Positions 4,745-5,780 of a stretch of DNA of 5,780 nucleotides are shown piece by piece. Source of the DNA: JBLXBZ01 sp048265185 (GTDB lineage Bacteria; Pseudomonadota; Alphaproteobacteria; Rhizobiales; Stappiaceae); contig JBLXBZ010000029.1 of NCBI GenBank assembly GCA_048265185.1, positions 1 to 5,780 of the forward strand. The letters are read 5' to 3'. Under the pieces are notes generated by a model. It worked only from the letters and a program-made list of their open reading frames with translations, did no database searches and was not told where the DNA came from. A program made the translations under genes and the position numbers. Each line of letters opens with the position of its first letter. Within the stretch, counting starts at the first letter, position 1.

Positions 4745-5780
4745 ATGGACACTTGTCTTTCGTCATTTTCTGAATATGGCTCTGGTACCCCGGCTGCCAT
4801 CGTGGTCGGTGGCGGTATTACCGGGTGTGTAACTGCTCTCGAACTGACCCGGCTTGGCTTCCAGGTGACGCTCTATGAAGCCAGGCTGGGGCTTGGCGGT
4901 ATCTTGCGAGATATTGAGTGCGAGGGGGGCTGGTATTTCAACGGCTGCCAGTATCTGCGCACGGAGCAGGCCTGGCACAAGGCTTTGCCCGAGGCACTAC
5001 AAGGCAATCTCTACAGGTTCGCGCATTATTACGCCTCCTATACCGATCTCGGTTTTGGTCCCGTCTCGCATAAGGATTTCGAGGCGCCGGTTTTCGACGC
5101 TCCGGTGGATGGTCTGGCCGATCTTGAGACTTACCGCGCGTGCGTTAGCCTGGCGGACCGGACACGCTGCTATCCACCGTCCATCGCTGAGGCCGTGCTT
5201 GGATGGCTGAGCCATCTTGGGATCGATCCGGAAGCAATTGATGCAGGAAATGCCTACAATGTCCAGCTTGGCCGTCTCTATCTGCGTAGTGACGATAAAG
5301 AGATCGAAGCTCTCAAAGCCAAGTCGCCCATTGCGGACAAATTACTGGGCCTGCCGCGCAGTGTCCGAGGCGAGGGGAGGCCGGTCGGCAGTCTGCCAAT
5401 TGGTGGCTATAACGCTTTCTTTGACGTGTTCGAGAGCATTCTGACCGAGGCAGGTATCGTTATTCGCACAGGCCAGCCGGTGGTGCCGCGGTTTGATAAT
5501 GATGCGGCCACGCTCAAGCTGCGCGGCGAGACATTGCGGCCGGATCTTATCGTCTGGGCCGCGAATCCGACCCCTGTGATCGCTGCCGCCGGGCTGGGAC
5601 GCCTCGATGATCCCTTTGTGGATATCACCGTGAGCGCGGGCAGCATTTCCGGCCCCGATCTACCTGCCGATCCCCATTATATGCAGGTCTACAGCACCGG
5701 CAGCCCGATCGGGCGCATCTTTGTCTATCCGCGCGAGGGCGGGCACTGCGTCACGGTCGAGCATATGCCGGACGGGCGGA
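4745..5780 (+). CDS. FAD-dependent oxidoreductase (amine oxidase/UDP-galactopyranose mutase-like), N-terminal part
   Basis: 345 codons are open from ATG 4745 to the window edge, so the C-terminal end is missing. Seen: an N-terminal FAD-binding Rossmann motif AIVVGGGITGCVTALEL (18-34) with the ribose-binding glutamate Glu45 in LYEA, then LGLGGILRD (48-56), the usual shape of NAD(P)-binding Rossmann-like (NAD_binding_8)/amino oxidase proteins. A second region, LPIGGYNAFFDVFESILTEAG (217-237), corresponds to the segment where such enzymes return to the FAD domain. LRPDLIVWAANPTPVIAAAGL (264-284) is a typical Asp-x-Val/Ile-hydrophobic-Ala strand after it. No transmembrane segment is evident. Relatives include protoporphyrinogen oxidase, phytoene desaturase, amine oxidases and sugar mutases, and the substrate cannot be told. 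Start: no other ATG lies in frame upstream before a stop at 4682-4684. GAGG touches this ATG directly, too close to be a normal ribosome site. It is separated from the cyclase by 234 bp and may be its own transcription unit. Confidence 0.85.
   Translation, partial: MDTCLSSFSEYGSGTPAAIVVGGGITGCVTALELTRLGFQVTLYEARLGLGGILRDIECEGGWYFNGCQYLRTEQAWHKALPEALQGNLYRFAHYYASYTDLGFGPVSHKDFEAPVFDAPVDGLADLETYRACVSLADRTRCYPPSIAEAVLGWLSHLGIDPEAIDAGNAYNVQLGRLYLRSDDKEIEALKAKSPIADKLLGLPRSVRGEGRPVGSLPIGGYNAFFDVFESILTEAGIVIRTGQPVVPRFDNDAATLKLRGETLRPDLIVWAANPTPVIAAAGLGRLDDPFVDITVSAGSISGPDLPADPHYMQVYSTGSPIGRIFVYPREGGHCVTVEHMPDGR

Noticed and set aside
4875..5210. 111-codon plus-strand frame inside the FAD gene
   Set aside because: It is out of frame with the FAD-binding protein, which reads openly from 4745 to the edge.

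Overview
The window looks like a surface-sugar (nonulosonic acid) biosynthesis locus from a GC-rich Gram-negative bacterium. An alphaproteobacterium of the Rhodospirillales/Rhizobiales type is my best guess. It rests on base composition, codon use and the architecture of the class III cyclase, not on any marker gene, so it is an inference.

Layout: at the left edge, on the minus strand, lies the N-terminal 145 codons of an N-acetyl sugar amidotransferase of the PseA/WbpG type (1-435, running off the window). A divergent intergenic stretch of about 170 bp follows. Then comes a plus-strand run: an atypical short-chain dehydrogenase/epimerase-like protein (603-1508), a NeuD/PglD-type hexapeptide sugar acyltransferase (1556-2209), and a complete NeuB/LegI-type nonulosonic acid synthase (2216-3244). 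These three are spaced like an operon. A class III adenylate cyclase with a GAF-like N-terminal region follows 48 bp later (3293-4510). After a 234-bp AT-rich, hairpin-containing gap, an FAD-dependent oxidoreductase of the amine oxidase/UDP-galactopyranose mutase-like fold begins (4745) and runs off the right edge.

How the genes fit together: NeuB condenses phosphoenolpyruvate with a 6-carbon N-acyl amino sugar to make a 9-carbon sialic- or legionaminic-type acid. The NeuD/PglD homologue would acetylate an amino-sugar precursor or the finished acid. The amidotransferase would convert an N-acetyl group to an acetamidino group. Together they suggest an acetamidino- and acetyl-decorated nonulosonic acid for flagellin, LPS or capsule. 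The 4,6-dehydratase, aminotransferase, UDP-sugar epimerase/hydrolase and CMP-transferase that would complete the route are not in the window. The cyclase and the FAD enzyme have no textbook place in this pathway and are the least explained parts. No tRNA, rRNA, CRISPR array, insertion sequence or phage gene was seen. Both edge genes are incomplete only because the window ends.
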